Shown here piece after piece: positions 17,485-25,919 of a stretch of DNA of 64,000 nt. The stretch's first letter is position 1. Every line of letters starts with the position of its first letter. The stretch spans positions 103,891 through 167,890 of the forward strand of contig NZ_FNPI01000012.1 in assembly GCF_900107275.1 (NCBI RefSeq), given 5' to 3'. Under the pieces are notes generated by a model. The model searched no databases, was not told the DNA's origin, and saw only the letters and a program-made list of their open reading frames with translations. Source of the DNA: Evansella caseinilytica. GTDB taxonomy: Bacteria > Bacillota > Bacilli > Bacillales > Salisediminibacteriaceae. Both the position numbers and the translations under genes were made by a program.

Positions 17485-18546
17485 TTGAAAAAGACGATTG
17501 TTTTTACGGGTGGCGGCTCAGCAGGCCATGTTACACCTAATATTGCGATTATTAACGAAATGGACGACAGCAAGTGGGACATCCGTTACATAGGATCAAA
17601 ACAAGGGATTGAAAAAGAGCTGATAACAAAGCGAAATATTCCATACTATGAAATTTCCAGTGGGAAATTAAGAAGATATTTGGATGCGGAAAATGTAATC
17701 GATGTGTTCAGAGTGCTTAAAGGCTGTATGGAAGCGCGAAGAACGTTGAAAAAAATCAAACCTGAGCTCGTTTTTTCAAAAGGGGGGTTCGTCTCTGTAC
17801 CGGTAATCATTGCCGCAAGATCACTGAAAATCCCGATCCTGATTCACGAAAGTGATTTAACTCCGGGACTTGCCAATAAAATTTCCCAGCGATTTGCTAC
17901 AAAAATTTTTACTTCGTTTGAAGAAACAAAACAATTTTTTCCCCAGGAGAAGACGACGGTTATCGGCTCTCCCATCCGGAAGGAAATTTTAACAGGGGAT
18001 GCGCAGAAGGGAAGAGAATTTCTCGGATTTCATGATGGGCGGCCGGTATTGACGATGATGGGCGGCAGTTTAGGCGCTAAAAAAATTAATGAGGCGGTCC
18101 GTGAATCGATCCATGAACTGACGGAAAAATATCAGCTTGTACATCTATGCGGAAAAGGAAACCGAGACGAAAGCATGGCGAATCTGCCCGGCTATAAGCA
18201 ATATGAATATGTCAATGAAGAGTTGGCTGACGTTCTGGCAGCAACTGATTATGTGATAACCCGGGGCGGCTCCAATGCGATTTTTGAATTTCTCGCATTG
18301 AACATTCCGATGATTATCGTGCCGTTGACAAAAAAACAAAGCCGGGGCGATCAAATCTTGAATGCCAAGTCGTTTGAGGAAAAAGGGTTCGCAATCATGC
18401 TGGAAGAAGAATATCTGACACCGCAGACGCTGACTACGCAATTAGAAAACCTCCGCCAGCAACGAGAGACGATGCAACGGACAATGGCGGCATCTAAACA
18501 AGGAAATGGTTTGCAGTCAATTTTGGAAGAGATCGAAAAAGTGTGA
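17485..18546 (+). CDS. murG: MurG-like UDP-GlcNAc:lipid I glycosyltransferase, paralogue type
   Basis: The protein has 353 residues. It starts with TTG eight bases after AGGAGG. The N-terminal GT-B half has FTGGGSAGHVTPN (nucleotide and lipid binding loop), then SKGGFVSVPV and HESDLTPGLANK. The C-terminal half has MGGSLGA, and TRGGSNAIFEFLALNIPMI for UDP-GlcNAc binding. MurG adds GlcNAc to lipid I on the inner membrane face during peptidoglycan synthesis. The gene is not in a cell-division cluster, and its motifs resemble a second MurG-like protein known in some bacilli (HESD where the main MurG has HEQN). It may therefore be an accessory copy; the exact acceptor is inferred. Confidence 0.85.
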   Translation: MKKTIVFTGGGSAGHVTPNIAIINEMDDSKWDIRYIGSKQGIEKELITKRNIPYYEISSGKLRRYLDAENVIDVFRVLKGCMEARRTLKKIKPELVFSKGGFVSVPVIIAARSLKIPILIHESDLTPGLANKISQRFATKIFTSFEETKQFFPQEKTTVIGSPIRKEILTGDAQKGREFLGFHDGRPVLTMMGGSLGAKKINEAVRESIHELTEKYQLVHLCGKGNRDESMANLPGYKQYEYVNEELADVLAATDYVITRGGSNAIFEFLALNIPMIIVPLTKKQSRGDQILNAKSFEEKGFAIMLEEEYLTPQTLTTQLENLRQQRETMQRTMAASKQGNGLQSILEEIEKV

Positions 18547-18616
18547 TGAGCATGGAGAATGACGGCAGCTGATAAGGCGAGCAGTGAATAGATCTCATCG
18601 TGGGAGAAAATGTTGT

Positions 18617-18770
18617 AAAGCGGTCGAACGGTAACAAATAGGAGCTATCGTGAACGAAAAAAGTTTCAGAGCGGTCGAACGTAAAAGAATAGCGCCTAAT
18701 CGTGAAGCGAAACGGTTGCGAAGCGTCCGAATGTTAAAGAATAGCACCTAATTGTGAAGGAAAAAGGGTT
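18617..18770 (+). repeat. Three degenerate tandem repeats of about 51 bases
   Basis: Units start at about 18617, 18669 and 18719. Each has the pattern AGCGGTCGAACG, a short A-rich part, AATAGCNCCTAATCGTGAA, and an A-rich end. The copies differ at several places. There is no coding frame across the block. They directly follow the murG-like gene. Confidence 0.75.
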
Positions 18771-18865
18771 CCTGAAGCAAGTGCAAGAAAAATTCCTCTT
18801 GGAAATCGGCGGAAAATCCGAACAAATAACTGAAAAAAATGTTAAAATGATGCAAGTGCTTTCGC

Positions 18866-18970
18866 TTCGGCGGAATTATTACCAATATCGGCGGGATTAT
18901 CAGCTGAATTGACGGGATTAGTTTCTATATCGGCGGAATTCCTGATCAAAATGACGGGAAAAACTTAAAA
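18866..18970 (+). repeat. Five tandem repeats of 21 bases
   Basis: Units begin at 18866, 18887, 18908, 18929 and 18950, an exact 21-base period. The conserved core is ATCGGCGGGATTA or ATTGACGGGATTA, followed by about eight variable bases. A related single unit lies near 18805. The period is a multiple of three, but the plus-strand frame contains a stop, so it is not clearly coding. Confidence 0.8.
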
Positions 18971-19287
18971 GAATCACCATTTCCGTGCCAAGCCATATCA
19001 TTATTATTACTGGAATCGGTAGGGAAAGGGAGAATATGCATTAAAGTATATCGTTGATGAAGAAACCAGTACTGATATCCTTTTATTCAATCCGGTTTCG
19101 ACAACAATTGGCGGGAGAACGACAAAAAGCCATCATTTTGCTAATAACATTGTCATTTCCTGCGCTTGCCCAGGAAATGATGGATTTCCATGCCCGCGGT
19201 CTCGCTGCCGTTTGCACATCACAGCTGGAAACGGCGGGCCGTTAGCCTTGTACGCAATTTCTTAATATTCTGTTTTTAAATAAAACG
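18971..19287. other. Intergenic stretch with nothing recognised
   Basis: About 300 bases between the 21-base repeats and the terminator after yqeG. A 63-codon frame at 19054-19245 lacks a ribosome binding site and has no known features. Confidence 0.4.
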
Positions 19288-19322
19288 CGATGCCTCCATT
19301 CCGGACGGCATCGTTTTTCCAC
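19288..19322 (-). terminator. Terminator hairpin near yqeG
   Basis: GATGCC-TCC pairs with GGA-CGGCATC around a four-base loop and is followed on the plus strand by TTTTT. On the minus strand the hairpin follows the yqeG stop by about 40 bases and is trailed by TTTTATTTAAAAAC, so it can serve yqeG. Confidence 0.65.
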
Positions 19323-19357
19323 TTCTCTTCACAACTCTACCGACGGCTGGCTTCAAC

Positions 19358-19840
19358 TTACCATCTTCGCCGGATCAATGTTTCCAACTTCCGTTTTAAC
19401 GCTACATTCCATGGTTCATGCTCAGGATTTACCGGATGGACAAGCACGGTTTTCATTCCGAGCCGCTTTCCGCACCAGACATCTGTAAAAAGCTGATCTC
19501 CAAGAAACAGGCTCGTTTCCGGAACGGCGTTTTGCTCTTCCATGATACCTTTGATTTTTGTCGTTGCCGGTTTGTTGGCCATTCCGTATCCTGGTATTCC
19601 ATACGGCTCTGTAAACCGGTCCACGCGCCCCTGGCTGTTATTGGACAAAATGATTAACTGAATGTCATACTCTCTCAATGACTTCAGCCAGTTTTCGAAT
19701 TTTTTATCTCCCAGCTTCCCATGGCCGGTCAATGTGCTGTCCAAGTCGGAAAAAATATGTTTAACGCGCTGCTCCTCCAGCCAGTTCAATTTAATATCAG
19801 AAAAGTGCTCGAATAAAAAATCCGGTTTGAAATAACTCAT
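19358..19840 (-). CDS. yqeG: YqeG family HAD phosphatase
   Basis: The protein has 160 residues. The start is placed at ATG 19840 (MSYFKPDFLFEHF), behind GTGAGAG; longer frames enter the MITE fragment. HAD motif I is FSDLDSTL (nucleophile and acid Asp at residues 32 and 34), motif II is IILSNNS, the conserved Lys is in MANKPATTKI, and motif IV is FLGDQLFTDVW. Length and motifs match YqeG, a HAD subfamily IIIA phosphatase conserved in Firmicutes. The usual neighbours (yqeH, aroE) are not seen here. The physiological substrate is not settled. Confidence 0.9.
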   Translation of the reverse strand: MSYFKPDFLFEHFSDIKLNWLEEQRVKHIFSDLDSTLTGHGKLGDKKFENWLKSLREYDIQLIILSNNSQGRVDRFTEPYGIPGYGMANKPATTKIKGIMEEQNAVPETSLFLGDQLFTDVWCGKRLGMKTVLVHPVNPEHEPWNVALKRKLETLIRRRW

Positions 19841-19895
19841 TATGCTCTCACTTTCTCTCGTTATTTTTCGTACATCTATTTTTTCATTATGATCA

Positions 19896-19933
19896 TGTTC
19901 AAAAAGAGAAAAACGAACTTTTTGAACAAACAC
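19896..19933 (-). mobile_element. MITE hairpin-end fragment (copy 4)
   Basis: Only the terminal hairpin remains: GTTCAAAAAG and CTTTTTGAACAAACAC around an A-rich loop, followed by TATTA as at other copies. The rest of the element is missing. It lies just upstream of yqeG, within its probable leader. Confidence 0.65.
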
Positions 19934-20153
19934 TATTAGTATAGACGATCTCCGGTATGAATACCACTTTTCTTCATCCGATTTTTCACTGCATCACTGT
20001 CAGACCTGGCCGGCAGCGTACTGATTCCCCTATTTTCCACCCGTCGTTATACATGTCAAGCCAATGCCCTCGCTGCCATCCAACCGGTGGAAATAATCTG
20101 CAGCTGTTTAGGAGAAAATAACAGCGTTAATAATGAACCTTGGAGGGATGACA

Positions 20154-20522
20154 ATGGACAGACAGGAGAGAGACACAATAACGATAAAGGATGATGGCGG
20201 ACACGAAAAAAATTTTCAAGTGGAAGCGCAGTTCGAGATGAATAACCAATCATACGCACTTATTACAGGGGATACAGAAACATTGCTGATGCGCATTATC
20301 GACGAAGACGAAGAACAGTATCTTGTAGGTATCACCGATCCGGAGGAAAAGCGGGCGATCTTGGATGCTTATCAAATAGCGGTGGAAGCCAATCCTGCAG
20401 ATGATGAACAGTCTGCAATGAAACAGGAAGACAACGGCGAAGCAACGAAAGCGACTAAGAAGAAACGGGTGATTCAGTCGGAGGAAATGCGTTATGAACA
20501 TGCCGATGAAATATACGAGTAA
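20154..20522 (+). CDS. DUF1292 family protein (YrzB-like)
   Basis: The protein has 122 residues. The start is ATG 20154 behind GGAGGGATGACA, rather than the ATG at 20133 that precedes the site. The N-terminal 80 residues carry the DUF1292 pattern: ITIKDDGGHEKNFQVEAQFE, SYALIT, then the acidic EDEEQYLVGITDPEE. A variable charged tail follows (KKKRVIQSEEM). Related YrzB proteins are found across Firmicutes; no biochemical role is known. It is cytosolic and stands in its own transcription unit before the coat gene. Confidence 0.8.
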   Translation: MDRQERDTITIKDDGGHEKNFQVEAQFEMNNQSYALITGDTETLLMRIIDEDEEQYLVGITDPEEKRAILDAYQIAVEANPADDEQSAMKQEDNGEATKATKKKRVIQSEEMRYEHADEIYE

Positions 20523-20646
20523 CAACATAGTTATCATACCAGTGAAGCACGTATGCCGAAAAAATACTTGCATTGTTTCGTATGGAAGCTGGTTTTTTGC
20601 CAACACTATTCAGGGGAAATCCCAATAAATTAATGGAGGTAAGATA

Positions 20647-21213
20647 ATGAACTATGCAGCACATGAGATATTGGAAATGTCTGAAGCGTTGCGGGTGAAA
20701 GCGGCGGAGATTGAGCAGCATGGCATGTATGTGAACCAATGCCAGGATCAGCAGTTGAAAAATATTTTATCCAAGCATCAACAAATCATGTCGAACTCCT
20801 ACCAGCAAGGAATCAGCTTAATGAATGGAAAAGGGGCGCAAATCACTCATCGCAGTCCGAATTTCAGCGGACAGTATTCTGCAGGCATGCACCAGCAGGC
20901 AACGATGTCGGCACCGATCACAAATACCAGCACACTGGCCGATCAGACGATTGCAACGCTTGCTTTGAATACGCATAAGTGCGGTGCGGTGATGGGAATG
21001 CAATGGGCAAACGAGTGTGCCGATCCGCAGCTGCGCTCTTACCATGTGAACGGCGCTACTATGTGTCAGGAAATGGGTTATGAAATCTGGACGTGGATGA
21101 ATCAAAACGGATACTATCAGCCGCCGGTATTCAGCAGCCAGCAGACGGCTCAAATGACAGGGATGTTTCAGCCGATCAACATGGGGCAACAGCAGATGCA
21201 GAATATGCAATAG
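20647..21213 (+). CDS. Spore coat protein, CotF-like
   Basis: The protein has 188 residues with GGAGGTAAGATA before the ATG. The first 55 residues are helical (NYAAHEILEMSEALRVKAAE...), and residues 95-155 form a second helical unit (ADQTIATLALNTHKCGAVMG, then DPQLRSYHVNGATMCQEMGY). This resembles the coat F domain, a ferritin-like helical bundle in spore coat proteins. The C-terminus is Gln- and Met-rich (MGQQQMQNMQ), as is common in coat proteins. A sigma-K-type promoter was not located. Its assignment to the spore coat follows from family resemblance. Confidence 0.8.
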   Translation: MNYAAHEILEMSEALRVKAAEIEQHGMYVNQCQDQQLKNILSKHQQIMSNSYQQGISLMNGKGAQITHRSPNFSGQYSAGMHQQATMSAPITNTSTLADQTIATLALNTHKCGAVMGMQWANECADPQLRSYHVNGATMCQEMGYEIWTWMNQNGYYQPPVFSSQQTAQMTGMFQPINMGQQQMQNMQ

Positions 21214-21241
21214 CCTGCGGGTCAAATAAAAAATCATTAAA

Positions 21242-21387
21242 GTGTTTGTTCAAAAAGAATTGGTTATTATCTTTTTGAACAAACACGATGCAATGAGTGG
21301 AGCCGATGCATTCTTTTCAAGCCAGCTATGAGTGGTTTTCTCGTAGCTGGTGCATCGAGCAGAGCCATTGCCTTTTTGAACGCGCTC
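21242..21387 (+). mobile_element. MITE copy 5
   Basis: The 146-bp element runs from GTGTTTGTTCAAAAAGA to the complement of GAGCGCGTTCAAAAAGG. TTAAA is exactly duplicated at 21237-21241 and 21388-21392. It sits just behind the coat gene stop. Confidence 0.92.
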
Positions 21388-21389
21388 TT

Positions 21390-21430
21390 AAAAGGTGTCT
21401 TACAAAGCAATATGCTTTTGAGGCACCTTT
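21390..21430 (+). terminator. Terminator downstream of the coat gene
   Basis: AAAGGTGTC and the matching GGCACCTTT flank an internal loop with AGCAATATGCTTTTGA. It is followed by GTTGTTTATTTTG. It probably ended the coat gene transcript before the MITE was inserted in between. Confidence 0.6.
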
Positions 21431-21537
21431 GTTGTTTATTTTGATTTTTCTTATAGAGTATAGGACCCTCGTCCTAAAACGTCAGCACAGGTGAGACTTT
21501 CATCAGGCGTTGTAGAGTCTTTCAATCACTTAAAGAG

Positions 21538-21655
21538 GATGCTCCAAAAGTCCATGAAATATTGACGGCGAATCTCAGCGTTCGCGTTACCCCTCTGCTG
21601 TTCACGTACGTTTCCCAGTGCGACTGCCGCGCTGCAACTTTTTTCCACTGATATG
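21538..21655 (+). repeat. R2 repeat fragment
   Basis: It starts GGATGCTCCAAAAGTCC and includes CCTCTGCTGTTCACGTAC and GACTGCCGCGCTGCAAC. These blocks match the copies at 1078 and 45115 in order and orientation, but the far end is lost. Confidence 0.55.
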
Positions 21656-21683
21656 TTTTCTTTTAAACAGTGAAAGGCTTCTC

Positions 21684-21735
21684 TTGCCAAATAGGAATCA
21701 TTACGATATGATATAAATCGAAATTATTACGAATT
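21684..21735 (+). promoter_or_regulatory. Sigma-A promoter with Zur-type box before the metal/peptide ABC operon
   Basis: TTGCCA (21684-21689) and TATGAT (21707-21712) are spaced by 17 bases. From 21715 to 21735 the text AAATCGAAATTATTACGAATT matches 19 of 21 positions of the Bacillus Zur box (TCGTAATNATTACGA core with flanking A/T). A second half-site, AATCATTACGATAT, lies at 21697-21710 over the -10. The CG and CG positions favour Zur over Fur or PerR boxes. Repression by zinc-loaded Zur is inferred. Confidence 0.75.
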
Positions 21736-21747
21736 GGAGGGAGTTTA

Positions 21748-23328
21748 GTGAAAAGAAATCATCATTGCTATATCAATAGCTTATTATATAGTTTCTTAAA
21801 AAATCACTTTCTAATCATTGGGAGCTTGTTGGCAAGTATTAGCTTGTTCACTGCGTGCGGAGAATCGCCAACGAGCACCGGGGAAAAAGGGGAGGAGAAA
21901 CACATCCATTTTCTCTATAATTTTTCTACCAATTCTTTAGATCCTCATGTTGATTCAAGCTATGTGCCTTTAAGAGCAGGAATTACAGAAACATTAGTAA
22001 AGTTAGATGAAGAAAACTTAACTGTTGCACCATGGCTGGCAGAAAGCTGGGAAGGCGAAGATGGCATCAACTGGACAATTTATCTTCGCGATGATGTGAC
22101 ATTCCACAATGGCAACAAAATGGATGCTGAAGCTGTGAAAGCGTCTCTTGATAGAGCTACTAGTGAGAGTATTGCGATGCAGAATGCATTGAAAATTGAC
22201 AACATTGAAGCAGATGGTTATACGTTACATATCTCAACGACGGAACCCTTCCCGGAATTTGTTTCTGAGCTCGTCAATCCGAATATGTCCATTATCGATG
22301 TAACAGAAGAGGATGTAATGAATAACCCTATCGGTACAGGCCCGTTCGTACTCGAGTCTTTCACACCAGGTAGTAAGCTTGAACTGAAACGTTTTGATGA
22401 TTATTGGGATGGTGCTTCAAACCTTGATTCCTTCACATTCTCATTCAATGAGGATGCAAATGCCCGTTCACTTGCTTTAAAATCTGGACAAGTGGACATT
22501 GTCTACCGTCCTGAGGTAGAAAGTCTGGAAGTGTTGAAGACAATGGAAGAGATAGAAGTAGAATCTACTGCGACATTCCGTGTTCATCAAATGACGATGA
22601 ATATGCAACGTGAGACTTTACAGGATGTCAATGTTCGGCGCGCGGTTGATGCGTTGATTGACCGTCAGCAAATTGTAGATACCATTCTTCTTGGGTATGC
22701 TGAAGTTGCTGCAGGGCCATTTTTGCCTTCTTTGCCATTTGCGCCAACTTATGAAGAGCGTGAATCGGGCAAGGATATCGCTGTTAAATACTTGGAGGAA
22801 GCGGGCTATACACTTGAGAATGGAAAAATGCACAAAGATGGAGAGCCACTGCAATTTACTCTGCTAACTTACAGCGCGAGGGCTGATTTGCCATTAATTG
22901 CTCAAGTTTTTCAATCGGATGCAAAGCAAATCGGCATTGATGTTGAGATTCAACAAATTGATATTCCTGAAGAATATATGGCGTCTAATCGTGATTGGGA
23001 TTTGGCTACCTATAGTAATTTGACGGCTCCTCGCGGCGATGCGGGATATTATTTAAATGCTACGTATCATCCTACTGGGGCGCTTAACTTTAGCGGTACA
23101 GAAGAATCGGAGCTGACAGCGATAATTGACGAGCTCAATCAAACGGTTCATCAAGAAGAGCGCGCTGTACTTGCGGAGCGAGCCGCTGATTATGTAAACG
23201 ATAATGTCATTAATTCCTTTGTCTTGCATCCTTCTACCATCGTTGCATATAACAAAAATAAAGTTGAAAATTGGGTGACGACGAGAAGTGAATATTATAT
23301 GATTACGAATCAATTGGATGTGAAGTAA
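21748..23328 (+). CDS. Nickel/peptide-type ABC transporter substrate-binding lipoprotein
   Basis: The protein has 526 residues and starts with GTG after GGAGGGA. A lipoprotein signal ends FTACGES with Cys37. The SBP_bac_5 (family 5) core follows: SLDPHVDSSYVPLRAGITETLV, VAPWLAESWE, LRDDVTFHNGNKMDAEAV, and GTGPFVLESFTPG. Family 5 proteins bind peptides, nickel or metal-chelator complexes outside the cell. The operon content (binding protein, two permeases, two ATPases) is that of Opp, Nik and the staphylococcal Cnt system. The Zur-type promoter points to zinc or a zinc-chelate as cargo, but no chelator synthesis genes are in view. Confidence 0.88.
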   Translation: MKRNHHCYINSLLYSFLKNHFLIIGSLLASISLFTACGESPTSTGEKGEEKHIHFLYNFSTNSLDPHVDSSYVPLRAGITETLVKLDEENLTVAPWLAESWEGEDGINWTIYLRDDVTFHNGNKMDAEAVKASLDRATSESIAMQNALKIDNIEADGYTLHISTTEPFPEFVSELVNPNMSIIDVTEEDVMNNPIGTGPFVLESFTPGSKLELKRFDDYWDGASNLDSFTFSFNEDANARSLALKSGQVDIVYRPEVESLEVLKTMEEIEVESTATFRVHQMTMNMQRETLQDVNVRRAVDALIDRQQIVDTILLGYAEVAAGPFLPSLPFAPTYEERESGKDIAVKYLEEAGYTLENGKMHKDGEPLQFTLLTYSARADLPLIAQVFQSDAKQIGIDVEIQQIDIPEEYMASNRDWDLATYSNLTAPRGDAGYYLNATYHPTGALNFSGTEESELTAIIDELNQTVHQEERAVLAERAADYVNDNVINSFVLHPSTIVAYNKNKVENWVTTRSEYYMITNQLDVK

Positions 23329-23329
23329 A

Positions 23330-24277
23330 ATGTTCTCATTACTTTCTCGAAAGTTTCTAGAAGTTATGTTTTTTGTGTTGTTTATTACCTTTGTGAGCTT
23401 CTTGTTTGTTCGGCTTGCGCCCGGAGATCCTGTTTTGACCATTTTAAATGTGGATGAACTGTCGGTTAGTCAGGAGCAAGTGGAGATATTAAGAGAGGAA
23501 ATGGGATTTAATAAGCCGTTGCTCGTTCAATACGGGCATTGGCTTCTTCATTTTATTCAACTTGACTTTGGCCAGTCCTATGTCACCGGCCAGCCGGTAA
23601 TGGATATGATTTTAATGGGGCTTCCTGCTACTCTGGAATTAACGTTCGGCGCCTTAATTGTTATGTTGGTGGTATCAGTTCCGCTTGGATCGTTGTCTGC
23701 TCTTTACCGCGACAGCTGGATTGATCAGACGAGTAGAATGCTATCCATTATCGGCGCTGCTATTCCAAGCTTTTGGCTTGGGTTGATTTTAATCGATTTA
23801 TTCGGCGTGCGTTTCAATTGGCTGCCAACAATGGGGAGGAGCGGCTTCGATACGTTGATCTTACCAGCACTGACACTTGGTCTGGCTATATCAAGTGTTT
23901 ATGTTCGTTTACTTCGTTCCAGCTTGCTAGATTCGCTAGGTCAGGAATTTATTCGTGCTGCCAGGGCACGTGGGCTGACAGAACGACGAATCTTTTTCGT
24001 TCATGCGTTGCGGCACAGTTTACCACCTGTCATTACCGTATTTGGCGTTAGCTTAGGAAGTTTAATAGGCGGTGTGGTGGTAATCGAAGTGTTGTTCGCT
24101 TATCCTGGAATCGGAAAGATGGTGGTGGATGCGATACGTCAGCGTGATTACCCGCTCATACAAGGATATATATTAATTATGGCGATCATTGTTTTTATTG
24201 TTAATGCATGTGTCGATCTATCCTACCGATATTTAAATCCTGAAATGAAATTGAAAGAAAGGAAGAGCAACAGATGA
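23330..24277 (+). CDS. ABC transporter permease, NikB/CntB type
   Basis: The protein has 315 residues and six membrane segments. The start of the family is clear (RLAPGDPV at residues 27-34). The EAA loop for ATPase contact is seen near FIRAARARGLTERRIFFVHALRHSLPP, written here as two pieces: FIRAARARGLTERR and HALRHSLPP. The protein forms half of the membrane channel together with the next gene. It begins one base after the binding-protein stop and overlaps the next gene by four bases, so the operon is tightly coupled. Confidence 0.92.
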   Translation: MFSLLSRKFLEVMFFVLFITFVSFLFVRLAPGDPVLTILNVDELSVSQEQVEILREEMGFNKPLLVQYGHWLLHFIQLDFGQSYVTGQPVMDMILMGLPATLELTFGALIVMLVVSVPLGSLSALYRDSWIDQTSRMLSIIGAAIPSFWLGLILIDLFGVRFNWLPTMGRSGFDTLILPALTLGLAISSVYVRLLRSSLLDSLGQEFIRAARARGLTERRIFFVHALRHSLPPVITVFGVSLGSLIGGVVVIEVLFAYPGIGKMVVDAIRQRDYPLIQGYILIMAIIVFIVNACVDLSYRYLNPEMKLKERKSNR

Positions 24278-25122
24278 AAAGTTTTTCTATTCGTTTGCCA
24301 AATATGAAAAAGTATCATTGGCAAGCAACATTCGGATTCATCTTCCTCGCCGTTGTTACCGCAGCTGTCTTCTATGCTTTTTTTTACTTGCGGCACGATC
24401 CGACCTTAACCAATCTGGAAGGAGGTCTTCAGGGGAGGAGTCTTCAACATCCGCTTGGAACAGATCATTTAGGTCGAGATGTACTGACTAGACTTTTATT
24501 AGGCGGGCAGCAGACCATCGGTTCCAGCTTGTTTGCGCTAATAGCTGCTGTTTTCATCGGCATCCCTTTTGGACTTGTTTCTGGATATAAACGCGGAATC
24601 GTTGATCGTGTTTTTATGCGGATTGCGGACGGATTTTTGGCTTTCCCCGATACCATCGTCGCGATCGTACTTGCAGGGCTGCTTGGACCGGGGATCGGCA
24701 ATCTTATGTTGGCTATTGTAATGGTTAAATGGGTGAGTTACGCTCGTTTGGTGCGAAGTACGGTATTATCGGAAGTCCAAAAAGATTACGTTCTCGTGGC
24801 ACGAATTAATGGGCTGTCTGCCGGGACGATTATGCGTAAGCACTTAGTCCCTCATATTATAGGGCATGTTCTCGTAATGGCAAGTCTCGATCTGGGGAAA
24901 ATTATTTTGCTGATTTCCGCCTTTTCATACATTGGACTCGGTGCCCAACCGCCGACACCTGAATGGGGAGCGATGCTAAACGATTCACGCCCCTATTTTC
25001 AGTCCATGCCTGAATTAATGATTTATCCGGGGCTTGCGATTGTGATCGTTGTGTTATTTACTAATATGCTAGGTGATTATTTTCGAGACCAATTCGATGT
25101 GAAACGGGAGGTGCGGCAATGA
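24274..25122 (+). CDS. ABC transporter permease, NikC/CntC type
   Basis: The protein has 282 residues. An N-terminal membrane segment precedes HPLGTDHLGRDVLTRLLLGG, the hallmark of DppC/NikC permeases, at about residues 60-79. The EAA loop is around DYVLVARINGLSAGTIMRKH. Six membrane segments in all. It pairs with the preceding permease. The ATG lies in the ATGA overlap with that gene, and its own stop overlaps the next ATG in the same way. Confidence 0.92.
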   Translation: MKSFSIRLPNMKKYHWQATFGFIFLAVVTAAVFYAFFYLRHDPTLTNLEGGLQGRSLQHPLGTDHLGRDVLTRLLLGGQQTIGSSLFALIAAVFIGIPFGLVSGYKRGIVDRVFMRIADGFLAFPDTIVAIVLAGLLGPGIGNLMLAIVMVKWVSYARLVRSTVLSEVQKDYVLVARINGLSAGTIMRKHLVPHIIGHVLVMASLDLGKIILLISAFSYIGLGAQPPTPEWGAMLNDSRPYFQSMPELMIYPGLAIVIVVLFTNMLGDYFRDQFDVKREVRQ

Positions 25123-25919
25123 CTCTCTCCATCGACCGAGTATCCATTAGCAGCCAAAAACAGAAAATTGTCGACGAAGTTTCTTTGTCCGTTCGGGGGG
25201 GTGAATGGTATGCTTTAGTTGGGCAAAGCGGCAGTGGGAAAAGCCTGCTTTCTCAAGCAATTGGACAAATGCTCCCTGCTAACTTGCAAGCAGAGGGCAG
25301 CATTCTGTTTAAAGAGCAGGACTTGCTGTCACTCTCGTCAAAGCAGATGCAGAAAATACGAGGCAAAAAATTGTCTTATATTTTTCAAGATTATCAAGGC
25401 TCATTTACACCGTTTCGGACAATCAGCCAGCATTTTGACGAATATATGAGAACCCATGGACTATCCTCTGCAAAAACTCGAGAGGAAAAGGCATTGGATG
25501 CGCTTGAATCAGTTGGATTAGATCAAGCGTTGTATCGTCAGTACCCGTTTCAACTAAGCGGCGGACAACTTCAGCGTGTCTCCATTGCAATCGCTCTGCT
25601 GTTGTGTCCTGATTTAGTCATCGCCGATGAAGTGACAACGGCACTTGACAGTGTCTCTGGGCACCGGATTTTAGCGTTGCTGGCCAAACGGCAAAAAGAG
25701 ACAGGCTGCGCGATTTTATTTATTACTCACGATTGGCGCCATGTTCGGCGCTATGCGAATCGTATAGCTGTTATGAAAGCGGGAAAAATCGTTGAATCAG
25801 GCGGCAAGCATCGTATTCTCGATCATCCCCGGCATGAATATACTAAACAATTGATCCAGGCGGCACCTACTCTGGGACAGGGTCTCCCATTAGGGGTAAA
25901 AAAGGTGGAAAAAACATGA
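25119..25919 (+). CDS. ABC transporter ATP-binding protein, NikD/CntD type
   Basis: The protein has 266 residues. Walker A is GQSGSGKSLL (about residue 36), the Q-loop is YIFQDYQGSF, the signature is LSGGQLQR, Walker B is LVIADEVTTALD, and the H-loop is ITHDW. Walker B has ADEV where most have DEPT, which still keeps the catalytic Glu. It energises the two permeases with its partner in the next gene. The usual C-terminal oligopeptide-type extension is short (residues 230-266), as in the Nik group. Confidence 0.9.
   Translation: MTLSIDRVSISSQKQKIVDEVSLSVRGGEWYALVGQSGSGKSLLSQAIGQMLPANLQAEGSILFKEQDLLSLSSKQMQKIRGKKLSYIFQDYQGSFTPFRTISQHFDEYMRTHGLSSAKTREEKALDALESVGLDQALYRQYPFQLSGGQLQRVSIAIALLLCPDLVIADEVTTALDSVSGHRILALLAKRQKETGCAILFITHDWRHVRRYANRIAVMKAGKIVESGGKHRILDHPRHEYTKQLIQAAPTLGQGLPLGVKKVEKT

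Noticed and set aside
18617..18970. CRISPR array
   Set aside because: The units are adjacent and degenerate without unique spacers of constant length, and no cas genes are in view.
19054..19245. 63-codon frame between the repeats and yqeG
   Set aside because: No ribosome binding site and no recognisable features.
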